From VRUE01 sp963732225 (lineage in GTDB: Bacteria; Actinomycetota; Thermoleophilia; Solirubrobacterales; 70-9): 64,000 nt of DNA. The stretch lies in contig CAVSYR010000005.1 of NCBI GenBank assembly GCA_963732225.1, positions 806,001-870,000 of the forward strand, written 5' to 3'. Position numbers and translations under genes: made by a program. Positions 8,082 through 16,004 of this stretch are shown one piece after another. Numbering within the stretch: the first letter of the stretch is position 1; every line of letters starts with the position of its first letter. The notes under the pieces were generated by a model. It was not told the DNA's origin. It saw only the letters and a list, made by a program, of their open reading frames with translations, and made no database searches.

Positions 8082-9710
8082 TCAGACCGTAGCTGCCTCG
8101 GGGTCGAACCGGGGCGGATCGGGCCCGGCCTGCATTTGGTCGAAGCGCTGGTCGGGCAGGCGGCGAGTGCTCCAGAAGGAAGCCAGGGTAAGGAAAGCGG
8201 CGAAGAGGAAAGCGGTCTTCAGCGCTTTCAGCTGCGCGTCTTCGTAGTTTTCGATCAGGGCGCTCGTCGTCGGCCCGTCGAGCCCGGCGGCTTCGGCGCC
8301 GGCGCGCACCTCGTCGGCAGCGACGAAGCTGCCGCCCGCGCTCAGGCGCTGCTCGAGCTGCTTGCTGACGTCGGCCGAGATGCGCGCGTCGCTGGCGACG
8401 TTGGCGGTGAAGGCGGCGATCAGGCCGGTGATCACGATCGCGCCGAGCAGCGCCGTGCCCAGCGAGGAGCCGAGCTGCTGCGAGGTGCTCTGCAGACCGC
8501 CCGCCTCGCTGCGATCGTCGTCGCCGACCGCGGACTGGACCACGTTGCCGAGCTGGGAGACGATCAGCCCCATACCGATGCCGAGTACGCCCATCGCAAT
8601 TAGGAAGGGGGCGTTGTCGAGCTCGGGCTCGATCGTCGTCAACAGCAGCAAGATCGAGACGAAAACGGTCGCCAGCCCGACTCGCACCAGCGGCTTCGGG
8701 GCAAAGCGCTTGGCCAGAGCCGAGCCGGCGATCGCGGCGAAGAAGAGCCCGGCCGAGGCGGGCAGCATGCGCACGCCGGTTTCAAGCGCATCGAGGCCCT
8801 GGACGACCTGCAGGAAGAGCGGGATCGTGAAGAAGACCCCCATCAGGATCAGGTTCTGGGCGAGGAACATGGCGACGCCGCCGCGCAGCGAGGGGATTCG
8901 CAAGAGCGGCAGGTGCACCAACGGGTCCTGGCCGAGCCGTTCGCGACGTCGCTCCCAGGCAACAAAACCGGCCAGCACCAGCGCACCGGCGGCGATTACG
9001 AAGGGCGTCAGCGCGAAGCCGAAGGGCGTGATCGGCGAGCTGCGCGGCGCCAGCCAACCCCAGTTGCTCGCCTGCAGGACGCCGAAGACGACCAGGGCCA
9101 AGCCCGCGGCGGAGAGCACGCCGCCGACCCAGTCGAGCACCGGCGGAGGCCCCTCCCGCTCCGGCTCGCGGATCAACCGCGTGCCGGCCAGGATCCCGAT
9201 CGCAACGACCACCTCGCCGACGAAGACGACCCGCCAGCTCAGCTCAGTCGTCGCCCAGCCGCCGAGAATCGGACCGACCGCGATGCCGGCGCCGGCGACG
9301 CCGCCGAGCACGCCGTAGGCGATCGCCCGATCGGCGCCCCTGTAGTTGCCGGCGACGAGGGCAATCAAGGCCGGGATCACCAGCGCCGCGCCGATTCCCT
9401 CCAGTACCGACCAGCCGAGCATCAGCGAGGGCACGTTCCAGGACGCGGCGGTGAGGGCCGAGCCGACCGCGTAGATGCAGATGCCGATCGTGAAGGCGCG
9501 GCGGCGCCCCCAGATGTCGCCGAGCTTGCCGCCGGTCAGCATCAGCCCCGCCATCACCAGCGCGTAGAAGGCGATCACCATCTGAATCGTCGTCACGGTG
9601 GTGTCGAAGTCTTCGACCAGCTGGGAGATCGCCACGTTCATCACCGCTTGATCGAGGACCATCAGGAACTGGGCGGCGCCGAGGACGATGAGGACTCCCC
9701 ACTTCTTCAT
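8082..9710 (-). CDS. MFS drug exporter, DHA2/EmrB-type (14 helices)
   Basis: 542 residues with about 14 hydrophobic helices. Motif A of the major facilitator superfamily is visible as GGKLGDIWGRRRAF, and the N-terminus LGAAQFLMVLDQAVMNVAIS has the DHA2 family motif D1 (LDxTxxNVALP-like). GAGIAVGPILGGW fits motif C of drug/proton antiporters. Expected role: proton-driven export of drugs or other amphiphiles. It overlaps the upstream GAP-family gene by one base (TGATG) and is followed directly by the DUF2252 gene, so they are probably one transcription unit. The substrate is unknown. Confidence 0.92.
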   Translation of the reverse strand: MKKWGVLIVLGAAQFLMVLDQAVMNVAISQLVEDFDTTVTTIQMVIAFYALVMAGLMLTGGKLGDIWGRRRAFTIGICIYAVGSALTAASWNVPSLMLGWSVLEGIGAALVIPALIALVAGNYRGADRAIAYGVLGGVAGAGIAVGPILGGWATTELSWRVVFVGEVVVAIGILAGTRLIREPEREGPPPVLDWVGGVLSAAGLALVVFGVLQASNWGWLAPRSSPITPFGFALTPFVIAAGALVLAGFVAWERRRERLGQDPLVHLPLLRIPSLRGGVAMFLAQNLILMGVFFTIPLFLQVVQGLDALETGVRMLPASAGLFFAAIAGSALAKRFAPKPLVRVGLATVFVSILLLLTTIEPELDNAPFLIAMGVLGIGMGLIVSQLGNVVQSAVGDDDRSEAGGLQSTSQQLGSSLGTALLGAIVITGLIAAFTANVASDARISADVSKQLEQRLSAGGSFVAADEVRAGAEAAGLDGPTTSALIENYEDAQLKALKTAFLFAAFLTLASFWSTRRLPDQRFDQMQAGPDPPRFDPEAATV

Positions 9711-10417
9711 CAGCTCACCAACCCGGCGATTCCGCGGATGACCAGTAGAACGCCGAGGACGGCGGCGACCCAGATGCCGGCACGGCGGCCGTTGCGACCG
9801 AGCCAGGCACGGAAGCCATCGACGGCCTGCTGGGTCCCCTCCGGCCTGAGGATGTAGCCGACCAGGGGCACCTCGAGCAGCAGCTGCTGGATCAGGCAGA
9901 AGGCGACCACCAGCAGCGCGGTCGGCACCGCCGCGGCGCCGAGTTTGTCGATGTGGCTGAGCCCGGTCAGGTAGGAGACGCCGGGGAAACTGAGCAGCAT
10001 GCCGACGACGAAGGCGATCCGCGGCGATCCGCGGCCGAGCAACCGCATCGGCAGCGGTTCCTTCTTCTCTCCCCCGGCCTTTGCCAGCTTGGCTTCTTTG
10101 CGGCGCGCCCGCCGTTCGCGCAAGCGCGCGTCGCGGTCGCTGCCGAGGACGTAGGCGATCACCAGCAGCAGGCAGCCGATGACGACGTCCTCACCCGGGC
10201 CAATCGTGCGCTTGCTGGTGCTGACCGCGTTGGAGTCGTGCAGAGCGAAGACGATCGCCAATCCAACCGTGATGCTCGTCGTGTAGGCGCCGAGCAGGTA
10301 GCCGAACATCAACCGCTTCGGGTGCTCGGTCAGCAGCATCAGGGTGACCGCCGCGAGCAGGGTCGGGTTGAACATCGCCAACAGCGAGAGCAGGAAGATC
10401 GTGCCGAGATCGCTCAC
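9710..10417 (-). CDS. GAP family membrane protein (Sap/SfLAP-like)
   Basis: 235 residues with six predicted helices in two groups of three, separated by a charged cytoplasmic loop (RDARLRERRARRKEAKLAK, about 95-115). The opening LFLLSLLAMFNP-type segment and the conserved Pro-rich helix FPGVSYLTGL are characteristic of the GAP (GPL addressing protein) family, Pfam SfLAP, linked in mycobacteria to surface lipid transport. It overlaps the MFS exporter start by one base. An export or lipid-handling pair with the MFS protein is an inference. Confidence 0.8.
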   Translation of the reverse strand: MSDLGTIFLLSLLAMFNPTLLAAVTLMLLTEHPKRLMFGYLLGAYTTSITVGLAIVFALHDSNAVSTSKRTIGPGEDVVIGCLLLVIAYVLGSDRDARLRERRARRKEAKLAKAGGEKKEPLPMRLLGRGSPRIAFVVGMLLSFPGVSYLTGLSHIDKLGAAAVPTALLVVAFCLIQQLLLEVPLVGYILRPEGTQQAVDGFRAWLGRNGRRAGIWVAAVLGVLLVIRGIAGLVS

Positions 10418-10440
10418 CCGGCGAGCATTCTCTACCTAAA

Positions 10441-10887
10441 TCAGTTCGCGCAGCGTTCGCAGAGGCCGCGCAGGACCACATCGTGGTCGGTGACCTCGAA
10501 ACTCATCTCCGCCGAGAGCTTGGCGATTGCCCGCTCTAGCGAGAAATCCTCGAAGGGAACCATGCGCCCGCAGTGGCGGCAAATCGCGTGGTGATGATGC
10601 TCGCCGTCGGGCTCGACCCGCTCGTAACCGGCGGTGCCGCGAGTGACCTCGAGCCGCTGCACGAGGCCGAGCTGCTCGAGCTGCTCAAGCGCCCGGTAGA
10701 CGCTGGCCCGACCGACGGCGGGCTTGCGACGGCGCAGCTCCTCGTCGAGGTCGAGCGCGGTAACGGCACAACTGTGACCGGCCAGCGCTTCGACGACGGC
10801 CGTGCGAGCACCGCCGCGCTTAAAGCCGGCCTCCTGCAGGGCGGCGAGGGCGTGCTCGGCCCAGGCTTTGTCGGTCTTCATCGCCAT
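10441..10887 (-). CDS. zur: Fur family regulator, probably Zur
   Basis: 148 residues: N-terminal winged helix (RTAVVEALAGHSCAVTALDLDEEL..ASVYRALEQLEQLGLV), then the Fur dimerisation domain with HHHH and two CxxC pairs (CRHCG, CERC) that form the structural zinc site. It is the last gene of the zinc ABC transporter operon, with its ATG overlapping the permease stop (TGATG at 10887). This context makes zinc-responsive repression (Zur) much more likely than Fur or PerR. The candidate operator is the 7-1-7 palindrome at 14228-14242 at the head of the operon, which would make the system self-regulating. Confidence 0.88.
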   Translation of the reverse strand: MAMKTDKAWAEHALAALQEAGFKRGGARTAVVEALAGHSCAVTALDLDEELRRRKPAVGRASVYRALEQLEQLGLVQRLEVTRGTAGYERVEPDGEHHHHAICRHCGRMVPFEDFSLERAIAKLSAEMSFEVTDHDVVLRGLCERCAN

Positions 10888-11729
10888 CAACCGATCGTAG
10901 CCTCGCCCGGAAGCAGCAGCGACCGACGAGCGGCGCGCAGACGACCCAATGGCAGCGAGAGCAGGTAGACGGCGACGATCGCCAGCGCGACCGAGGCACC
11001 GCCGGCGGTGCCCGCATAATAAGAGAGGTAGAGGCCGGCGATGCCGGCGAAGGCGGCGAGGCCGGCGGCGAGCAACATCATCGGCAGCATGCGGTCACTG
11101 AGCCGCCGCGCCGCCGCCGCCGGGCCGACGAAGACGGCGACGACGAGCAGGTTGCCGAGGCCCTGCACGGCAACGACGATGCCGGCTCCGAGCAGGAGCA
11201 GCAAGGCGGCATCGACCAGCGCCGGCGAGACGCCGAGCGAGCGGGCGGTGCCGCGATCGAAGCCGGCGACGAGCAGGCGGCCGTGCAGGAGGCGCAGGGC
11301 AATGCCGACCCCGACGACCAGACCCGCCGCGGTGATCAGGTCGCCATCGCTGACGCCGAAGACGTCGCCGAAGAGCAGCGACTCGATCCCCGGCGGCGAG
11401 GCCGGCGCCAGTGCCAGCAGAGCGCCGAGCCCGAACATTGTGGTGACGACGACGGCGACCGCGGCGTCGCGGCTCACCCCAGCAACCCGGGCCGCCAGCG
11501 CGATCGCGACGGCGGCGAGGACGATCGCCGGGACGGCGCCGAGCAGCAGCGGGGCGCCGGCGATCGCGGCCAGAACCAGGCCCGGGAAGAGCGAATGCGA
11601 GAGCGACTCGGCCGCGTAAGAGAGGCCGTAGAAGACGACCCAACAGCCGAGCGCGCCGCCGGCGACCCCGAGCAGGACGACCTCGGCCAGGGCGCGCTGC
11701 ATAAACGGTTCTTGCAGTGGCTCGAACAC
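10887..11729 (-). CDS. znuB: Zinc/manganese ABC transporter permease
   Basis: 280 residues, eight or more helices, ABC-3 family. From the GTG at 11729 it reads VFEPLQEPFMQRALAEVVLLG, the usual start of ZnuB/MntB-type permeases; the frame remains open further upstream but without family similarity. The stretch ESLLFGDVFGVSDGDL is the conserved segment near the ATPase contact. The GTG lies 2 bp after the ATPase stop and the gene ends in a TGATG overlap with zur. The operon holds a second permease domain in the fusion gene, so the channel may be a heterodimer of the two around one ATPase pair. Confidence 0.88.
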   Translation of the reverse strand: MFEPLQEPFMQRALAEVVLLGVAGGALGCWVVFYGLSYAAESLSHSLFPGLVLAAIAGAPLLLGAVPAIVLAAVAIALAARVAGVSRDAAVAVVVTTMFGLGALLALAPASPPGIESLLFGDVFGVSDGDLITAAGLVVGVGIALRLLHGRLLVAGFDRGTARSLGVSPALVDAALLLLLGAGIVVAVQGLGNLLVVAVFVGPAAAARRLSDRMLPMMLLAAGLAAFAGIAGLYLSYYAGTAGGASVALAIVAVYLLSLPLGRLRAARRSLLLPGEATIG

Positions 11730-11731
11730 GG

Positions 11732-12484
11732 TCAGTGGTGGTGATGGTGAGGGGGCAGGATCGCGCGACCGCCACCGCCAGGGATCTCGACGATGGCGCC
11801 ACCGTAGGTCGCTTCCAGCACGCCGATGTCCTCGAGCACCTGCTCCGGCGACCCGCAGGCGACCTGGCGCTTGTTGATGCAAAGGACGAGATCGCAAGCC
11901 CGCGCCTGCTCGAGGTCGTGGGTGGCGATGACGATGGCGTGTCCCTCCGCCGCCAGCTCGGCGATCAGCCTTTCCAGGCTCTCGGCGCTGGGCCGGTCGA
12001 GACCGGAGAAGGGCTCATCGAGCAACAGCACGCCGGCGTCCTGGACCAGCGCCCGGGCGATCAGCACCCGCTGGCGCTGGCCGCCGGAGAGGCGGCCGAA
12101 GGTCTGCTCGGCGAGCGCCCGCAAGCCGACCCGATCGAGCGCTTCAGCCGCTGCCTCGCGCTCGCGCCGGCCCGGGCGCCGCCACCAGGGCAGCCGCGGC
12201 AGCGTCCCCATCGTCGCCACGTCAAGCGCCGAGACCGGGTAGTCGAGGCGCGAGCGCTCGGTCTGTGGAACGGTGCCGCAGGTCGCGGCGACGCGGAGGG
12301 TCCCGGCCAGCGAGGGCAGTTCGCCGAGCAGCGCCCGCAGCAGCGTCGTCTTGCCGCCGCCGTTGGGGCCGAGCAGAGCCAGCGTCTGTCCTCCCCGCAG
12401 GGAGAAGTCGACGCCCGAGATCGCCACCGCGCCGTCGTAGCCGGCGGCGAGACCCTCGGCCTCGATCAGCGCAGCGGTTGGCAT
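11732..12484 (-). CDS. znuC: Zinc ABC transporter ATP-binding protein
   Basis: 250 residues. Walker A GPNGGGKTT (about 40-48), signature LSGGQRQRV, Walker B VLLLDEPFSGLD and the switch His in ATHDLEQA are all intact. It powers import of zinc (or manganese) through the neighbouring permeases. The protein ends in a natural PPHHHHH tail, which could bind metal. The ATG at 12484 overlaps the end of the fusion gene by 19 bp and is preceded by a G-rich stretch (GGGGGCGGGG) that can serve as its ribosome binding site. Confidence 0.92.
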   Translation of the reverse strand: MPTAALIEAEGLAAGYDGAVAISGVDFSLRGGQTLALLGPNGGGKTTLLRALLGELPSLAGTLRVAATCGTVPQTERSRLDYPVSALDVATMGTLPRLPWWRRPGRREREAAAEALDRVGLRALAEQTFGRLSGGQRQRVLIARALVQDAGVLLLDEPFSGLDRPSAESLERLIAELAAEGHAIVIATHDLEQARACDLVLCINKRQVACGSPEQVLEDIGVLEATYGGAIVEIPGGGGRAILPPHHHHH

Positions 12485-14211
12485 CCCCGCCCCCCCCCGG
12501 TGAAGCCGCGCACCATCGCGTTCGCGTTCGCCGCCTCCATCGTCAGGTAGGTGGCGCCGCTGGAGCCTTCCGGTCCGAGCGTGTCGCCGTAGAGCGTGTA
12601 GTCAGCCGAGGCGTCGGTCTGATCGGCGATCGCTTCCGCGACCTTGGGGCTGAGCGAGCTCTCCGGGAAGATCGCCTCGACCTGTTCGCGCTCGATCAAA
12701 TTGGCGAGCGCGGCGAGATCCTTGGCCGAGGGCTGGGCCTGCGTGGTCTGCGAGGGGATGACGGCGCCGATGACTTCGATCCCGTAGCGATCGGCGAAGT
12801 AGCCGAAAGCGTCGTGGTCGGTGACAAGCTTGCGTCGGGCGGCGGGCACCGTGCCCATGCAATCGGCGATGCCAGCATCGAGTCGGCGCAGCTTCGCCAG
12901 GTAGGCACGAGCGTTGCGCCGGAACTCGCGGCGGTGGCTCGGGTCGGCGCTGGCGAGGTGATGCTCGATCGCGGCCACCGCCGCCTCGGCGTTGCGCGGG
13001 TCGTGCCACCAGTGCGGGTCATAGCGCGAGGCCTCGGCCCCGCTCGACTCACCCGGCCGGCGCTCCGGCACGATCGCGCCGAGGTCGACGATTTCGGCGT
13101 CGCTGCCGCTGTCGGAGACGATCTGGTCGACCCAGGAATCCATCTCGTCGCCGTTGGCGAAGACGAGCTTTGCTTCCGCCGCGCCGGCGACGTCGCTCGG
13201 CCGCGGCTCGTACTCGTGCGGATCGGTGTTGGGCTGGAGGATCTGGTCGACCGCGACCGCGCTGCCGCCGACCTCGCGCACGAAGTCGCCGATCTGGGTG
13301 GTGGTGGCGACGACCTGCAGTTGGCCGTTGTCGGAACCAGAGCCCCCGCAGCCGGCGAGCAGGGCGCCAACCGCGATCAGCGCGGCAACGGCGAGTGCGG
13401 GCGCTCGGCGACGAGCCCGCGCCAAGGCCCGCGCGCCGGCGGCAAGTGCGAAGACGGCCCCGGCGACGACCGCGATCGTCGCCCCGGGCGGCGCGTCCGT
13501 TTTCACCGAGAGCCAGAGGCCGACGGTGCCCTCGAGAGCGACCAGGGCGACGCTGGCCAGTTGCCAACTCGGCATCCGCTCGGTGAAGAGCCGCGCGGTC
13601 AGCGCCGGCACGACGAAGAGCGCGGTCACCAGCAGGGCGCCGACGACCGAGAGCGCCGCGGTGATCGCCAGCGCGATCAGGCCGAAGAGGGCCAAGTCCA
13701 ACCAGCCACCCGCCCCGGGCGCCGCCGCGGCCGGGTCGAAGCCGAGCGCAAGCCAGCGCTGGCCGAGCAGCAGCGAGACGGCCAAGGTCAGCCCCGCCGC
13801 AACCCCGGCCAGGATCAGGTCGCTGCCGTCGATCAGCAGCAGGCTGCCGAAGAGCAGCGTCTCGATATTGGCGCCGGAGCCGAAGACGTCGCTGGCGAGG
13901 ATCGTGCCGGCGGCGAGGCAGCCGACCAGGACAATCGCCACAGCGCTGTCGGTCGCCTCCTCCTCGCGGCGGCCGAGCAGGGCACTGCCGGCGCTGAAGA
14001 CGACCGCGGCGCCGAAGGCGCCAAGCGGCGCTGCGAACCCCAACCCATCGGCGAGAACCAAGCCCGGAAAGGCGGCGGTGCCGACCGCGTGCGAGAAGAA
14101 GGCGAGGCCGCGCAGGACAATCCAAGTGCCGAGCAGGCCGGCGGGGATCGCCAGAATCAGGATCTCGAACAGCCCGCGCTGGACGAAAGGCAGCTGGAAG
14201 GGCTCGAGCAT
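12466..14211 (-). CDS. Fused zinc ABC permease and substrate-binding lipoprotein
   Basis: 581 residues, two proteins in one. Residues about 1-265 form an ABC-3 permease (LEPFQLPFVQRGLFEILILA..FGSLLLIDGSDLILAG). A helix (about 270-287) ends in a lipobox LLAGC with Cys288, and residues 297-575 form a ZnuA/MntC cluster-9 binding protein. Likely metal ligands are His332 (TDPHEYEP), His400 (DPHWWHD), His466 (TDHDAFGYF) and Glu517 (FPESS); the His-type third ligand favours zinc. The ATG at 14211 is chosen because the family N-terminus starts there; the frame runs open to 14268 into the divergent dtd gene. The retained lipobox suggests that signal peptidase II could release a lipid-anchored binding protein. 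A G9 tract at 12490-12498 lies just before the stop. Confidence 0.9.
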   Translation of the reverse strand: MLEPFQLPFVQRGLFEILILAIPAGLLGTWIVLRGLAFFSHAVGTAAFPGLVLADGLGFAAPLGAFGAAVVFSAGSALLGRREEEATDSAVAIVLVGCLAAGTILASDVFGSGANIETLLFGSLLLIDGSDLILAGVAAGLTLAVSLLLGQRWLALGFDPAAAAPGAGGWLDLALFGLIALAITAALSVVGALLVTALFVVPALTARLFTERMPSWQLASVALVALEGTVGLWLSVKTDAPPGATIAVVAGAVFALAAGARALARARRRAPALAVAALIAVGALLAGCGGSGSDNGQLQVVATTTQIGDFVREVGGSAVAVDQILQPNTDPHEYEPRPSDVAGAAEAKLVFANGDEMDSWVDQIVSDSGSDAEIVDLGAIVPERRPGESSGAEASRYDPHWWHDPRNAEAAVAAIEHHLASADPSHRREFRRNARAYLAKLRRLDAGIADCMGTVPAARRKLVTDHDAFGYFADRYGIEVIGAVIPSQTTQAQPSAKDLAALANLIEREQVEAIFPESSLSPKVAEAIADQTDASADYTLYGDTLGPEGSSGATYLTMEAANANAMVRGFTGGGRGCQPLR

Positions 14212-14227
14212 GAGGCGAGTAAACCAG

Positions 14228-14242
14228 AAATGAGACTCATTT
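14228..14242. promoter_or_regulatory. Candidate Zur operator (7-1-7 palindrome)
   Basis: AAATGAG-A-CTCATTT is a perfect 7-1-7 inverted repeat in the 47-bp gap between the divergent zinc-uptake operon (start 14211) and dtd (start 14259). Fur-superfamily regulators bind AT-rich 7-1-7 sites and actinobacterial Zur sites have a related ATGA..TCAT-type core. A Fur/Zur gene ends the operon. Binding here could silence the transporter in high zinc, and might also affect dtd, whose ribosome binding site (AAGGAG, 14247-14252) lies next to it. Confidence 0.65.
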
Positions 14243-14258
14243 TCATAAGGAGAAAGAG

Positions 14259-14675
14259 ATGAGGGCACTGGTCCAGCGCGTCAGCCAGGCCGCGGTCGAC
14301 GTCGAGGGCGAGCGCGTCGCCCAGATCGGGCCGGGCATGCTGGTCCTGCTCGGGGTGCGGCGCGGCGACACGGCCGAGCAGGCGGACCGGCTCGCCGACA
14401 AGGTGCGGACGCTGCGGATCTTCGACGACGCCGAGGGACGGATGAACGAGCCACTGGGCGAGCGCGAGATCCTCTGCGTCAGCCAGTTCACCCTCTACGG
14501 CGACACCCGCAAGGGCAACCGGCCCAGTTACATGGAAGCGGCGCCAGGGCCCGAGGCCGAGCCGCTCTACGACCGCTTCTGCGAGCGCCTCGGTGCTGCC
14601 AAGGGCGTCTTCGGAGCCTGCATGGGTGTAGCCCTGGTCAACGACGGCCCAGTGACGCTGACGCTGGAGACTTGA
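14259..14675 (+). CDS. dtd: D-aminoacyl-tRNA deacylase
   Basis: 138 residues, full length. It removes D-amino acids wrongly attached to tRNA, a chirality proofreading step in the cytoplasm. The family active-site motifs are present: SQFTLYGDT at about 74-82 and NDGPVT near the C-terminus (Gly-cisPro motif). AAGGAG lies 7 nt before the ATG. It diverges from the zinc operon and converges on pdxH with a 1-bp gap. Confidence 0.95.
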   Translation: MRALVQRVSQAAVDVEGERVAQIGPGMLVLLGVRRGDTAEQADRLADKVRTLRIFDDAEGRMNEPLGEREILCVSQFTLYGDTRKGNRPSYMEAAPGPEAEPLYDRFCERLGAAKGVFGACMGVALVNDGPVTLTLET

Positions 14676-14676
14676 G

Positions 14677-15258
14677 TCAGGGAGCGAGCAGGGACTGGCG
14701 CCAGCCGTCGGAGCTCCGCGCGAAAAGCTGCCGGCTGTGCAGGCGGTCCTCACCCTCCTGCCAGAACTCGATGCGGTCCGGCCGCAGCCGCACGGCACCC
14801 CAGTCGTCGGGGCACGGCACCGGGCCCTCCCCCAACTCGGCCCGCAGCTCCTCGAGCCGGCCGCGCAGCTGGTCCAGGCTCTCGATCTCCTCGCCCTGCC
14901 GCGAGACGTGCGCCTGTAGTTGGTGACTGCGCGGCCGCGCGGCGAAGAGTTCCTCCGCCAGCGCCCTCCCGGCGATCTCGGTCCGGCCCTCCACCCTCAC
15001 CTGCCGGCCGAGCCCCGGCCAGTAGAAGGTCGCGGCCGCATACGGGTCATCGCGCAGCTCTTCGGCCTTGCGCGTCCAGAGCGCAGTCGTGAAGACCAGC
15101 CGCTCGTCCTCGATCCGCTTCAGCGAGACAACCCGCGCCGAGGGCCGACCGTCGGCACCAGCCGTTGCCAGCGTCATCGCCATCGGCGCCTCCACGCCGG
15201 CCTCCCGGGCGTCGGCCAACCAGCGATCGAGCTGCTCCAGCGGATCACCCACCTTCAT
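14677..15258 (-). CDS. pdxH: Pyridoxamine 5'-phosphate oxidase
   Basis: 193 residues. Oxidises pyridoxamine or pyridoxine phosphate to pyridoxal phosphate using FMN. Family motifs are visible: PMAMTLATAGADGRPSARVV near the N-terminus (FMN binding), FTTALWTRKAEEL, then ATFYWPGLGRQVRVEG, and the C-terminal PDRIEFWQEGEDRLHSR (substrate binding). The ATG at 15258 has GGAGG 7 nt upstream and gives the normal family length; the open frame further upstream to 15618 is not supported. Confidence 0.95.
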   Translation of the reverse strand: MKVGDPLEQLDRWLADAREAGVEAPMAMTLATAGADGRPSARVVSLKRIEDERLVFTTALWTRKAEELRDDPYAAATFYWPGLGRQVRVEGRTEIAGRALAEELFAARPRSHQLQAHVSRQGEEIESLDQLRGRLEELRAELGEGPVPCPDDWGAVRLRPDRIEFWQEGEDRLHSRQLFARSSDGWRQSLLAP

Positions 15259-15352
15259 CCGCCCTCCAAAAACCGTCCCTGAGACGGAAAAGGGAGGGTG
15301 CGTCGGGGAAGTCGCATGATGATCCTCATATGAGATTGGTAGCATAATTTGA

Positions 15353-15366
15353 ATTGCATATGCAAT
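15353..15366. promoter_or_regulatory. Palindrome over the tetR start codon
   Basis: ATTGCATATGCAAT, a perfect 14-bp palindrome, spans the ATG of the TetR gene at 15360. TetR regulators often bind such sites in their own promoter. The 100-bp gap to the divergent pdxH gene is unusually AT-rich here, so this is a plausible autoregulatory operator. Confidence 0.45.
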
Positions 15367-16004
15367 CTGAAATCCAGAGTAAGCCGAAGAGAGAGACCCG
15401 GGCAGAGAAGCAAGCCCGCACCCGGGCGGAGCTGATCGCGACCGCCGGGACCGTCTTCGCCCAGCGCGGCTACGAGGGCGCCTCGGTCGAGGAGATCGCC
15501 GAGCAGGCCGGCTACTCGCATGGCGCTGTCTACTCCAACTTCGACGGCAAGTCCGACCTCTTTCTCGCTGTCTTCGAGCAATACATGGCGGATCGCGGGC
15601 AGGAGCTGGCGGCGACACAGGCGGGGCTCGACGACGACGCTCCGCTCGAGATCCGTGCCGGGGCCCTCGCCGACCAGTGGATGCGGCGCTTTGCCGACGA
15701 TCGTGAGTCCTTCCTCCTTCACCTCGAGTTCCTCGCCGCCAGCCGCCACGAGCCAGAGCTGGCCAAGCGCTTTGGCAGCCGCTCCGCCGCCCTGCGCGAG
15801 ACGATCGCCGCCTTCATCGCCCACCAGCAGGAAGAGGAAGGGGTCGAGGCCCCTCTCCCCCCGTCCGAGCTGGCGCTGGTGCTGCGGGCGCTGGGGATCG
15901 GGCTCGCAATCGAAGCCCTGGTCAGTCCCGACGCCGTGCGCGACGATCTCTACGGCGATTTCGTCGAGCTGCTGGTCTCGATGCTGCGCGAGCGGGCCGG
16001 ATGA
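15360..16004 (+). CDS. TetR family transcriptional regulator
   Basis: 214 residues. The N-terminal TetR helix-turn-helix is clear: RAELIATAGTVFAQRGYEGASVEEIAEQAG followed by YSHGAVYSNFDGKSDLF (about 24-72). The remainder is a helical ligand-binding domain. ATG at 15360 is preferred over the TTG two codons upstream. It overlaps the methyltransferase start by ATGA, so regulator, methyltransferase and acetyltransferase (15360-17229) form one unit. The ligand is unknown. Confidence 0.92.
   Translation: MQSEIQSKPKRETRAEKQARTRAELIATAGTVFAQRGYEGASVEEIAEQAGYSHGAVYSNFDGKSDLFLAVFEQYMADRGQELAATQAGLDDDAPLEIRAGALADQWMRRFADDRESFLLHLEFLAASRHEPELAKRFGSRSAALRETIAAFIAHQQEEEGVEAPLPPSELALVLRALGIGLAIEALVSPDAVRDDLYGDFVELLVSMLRERAG

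Noticed and set aside
10441..10887. PerR or Fur (iron/peroxide) rather than Zur
   Set aside because: The gene is the last in a zinc-type ABC operon and overlaps its permease, which favours zinc. Not excluded by sequence alone.
12466..12484. Programmed slippage producing a permease, binding protein and ATPase triple fusion
   Set aside because: The binding domain must be outside and the ATPase inside the cell, with no membrane helix between them, so a functional product is unlikely. Kept only as a low-interest note on the G tract.
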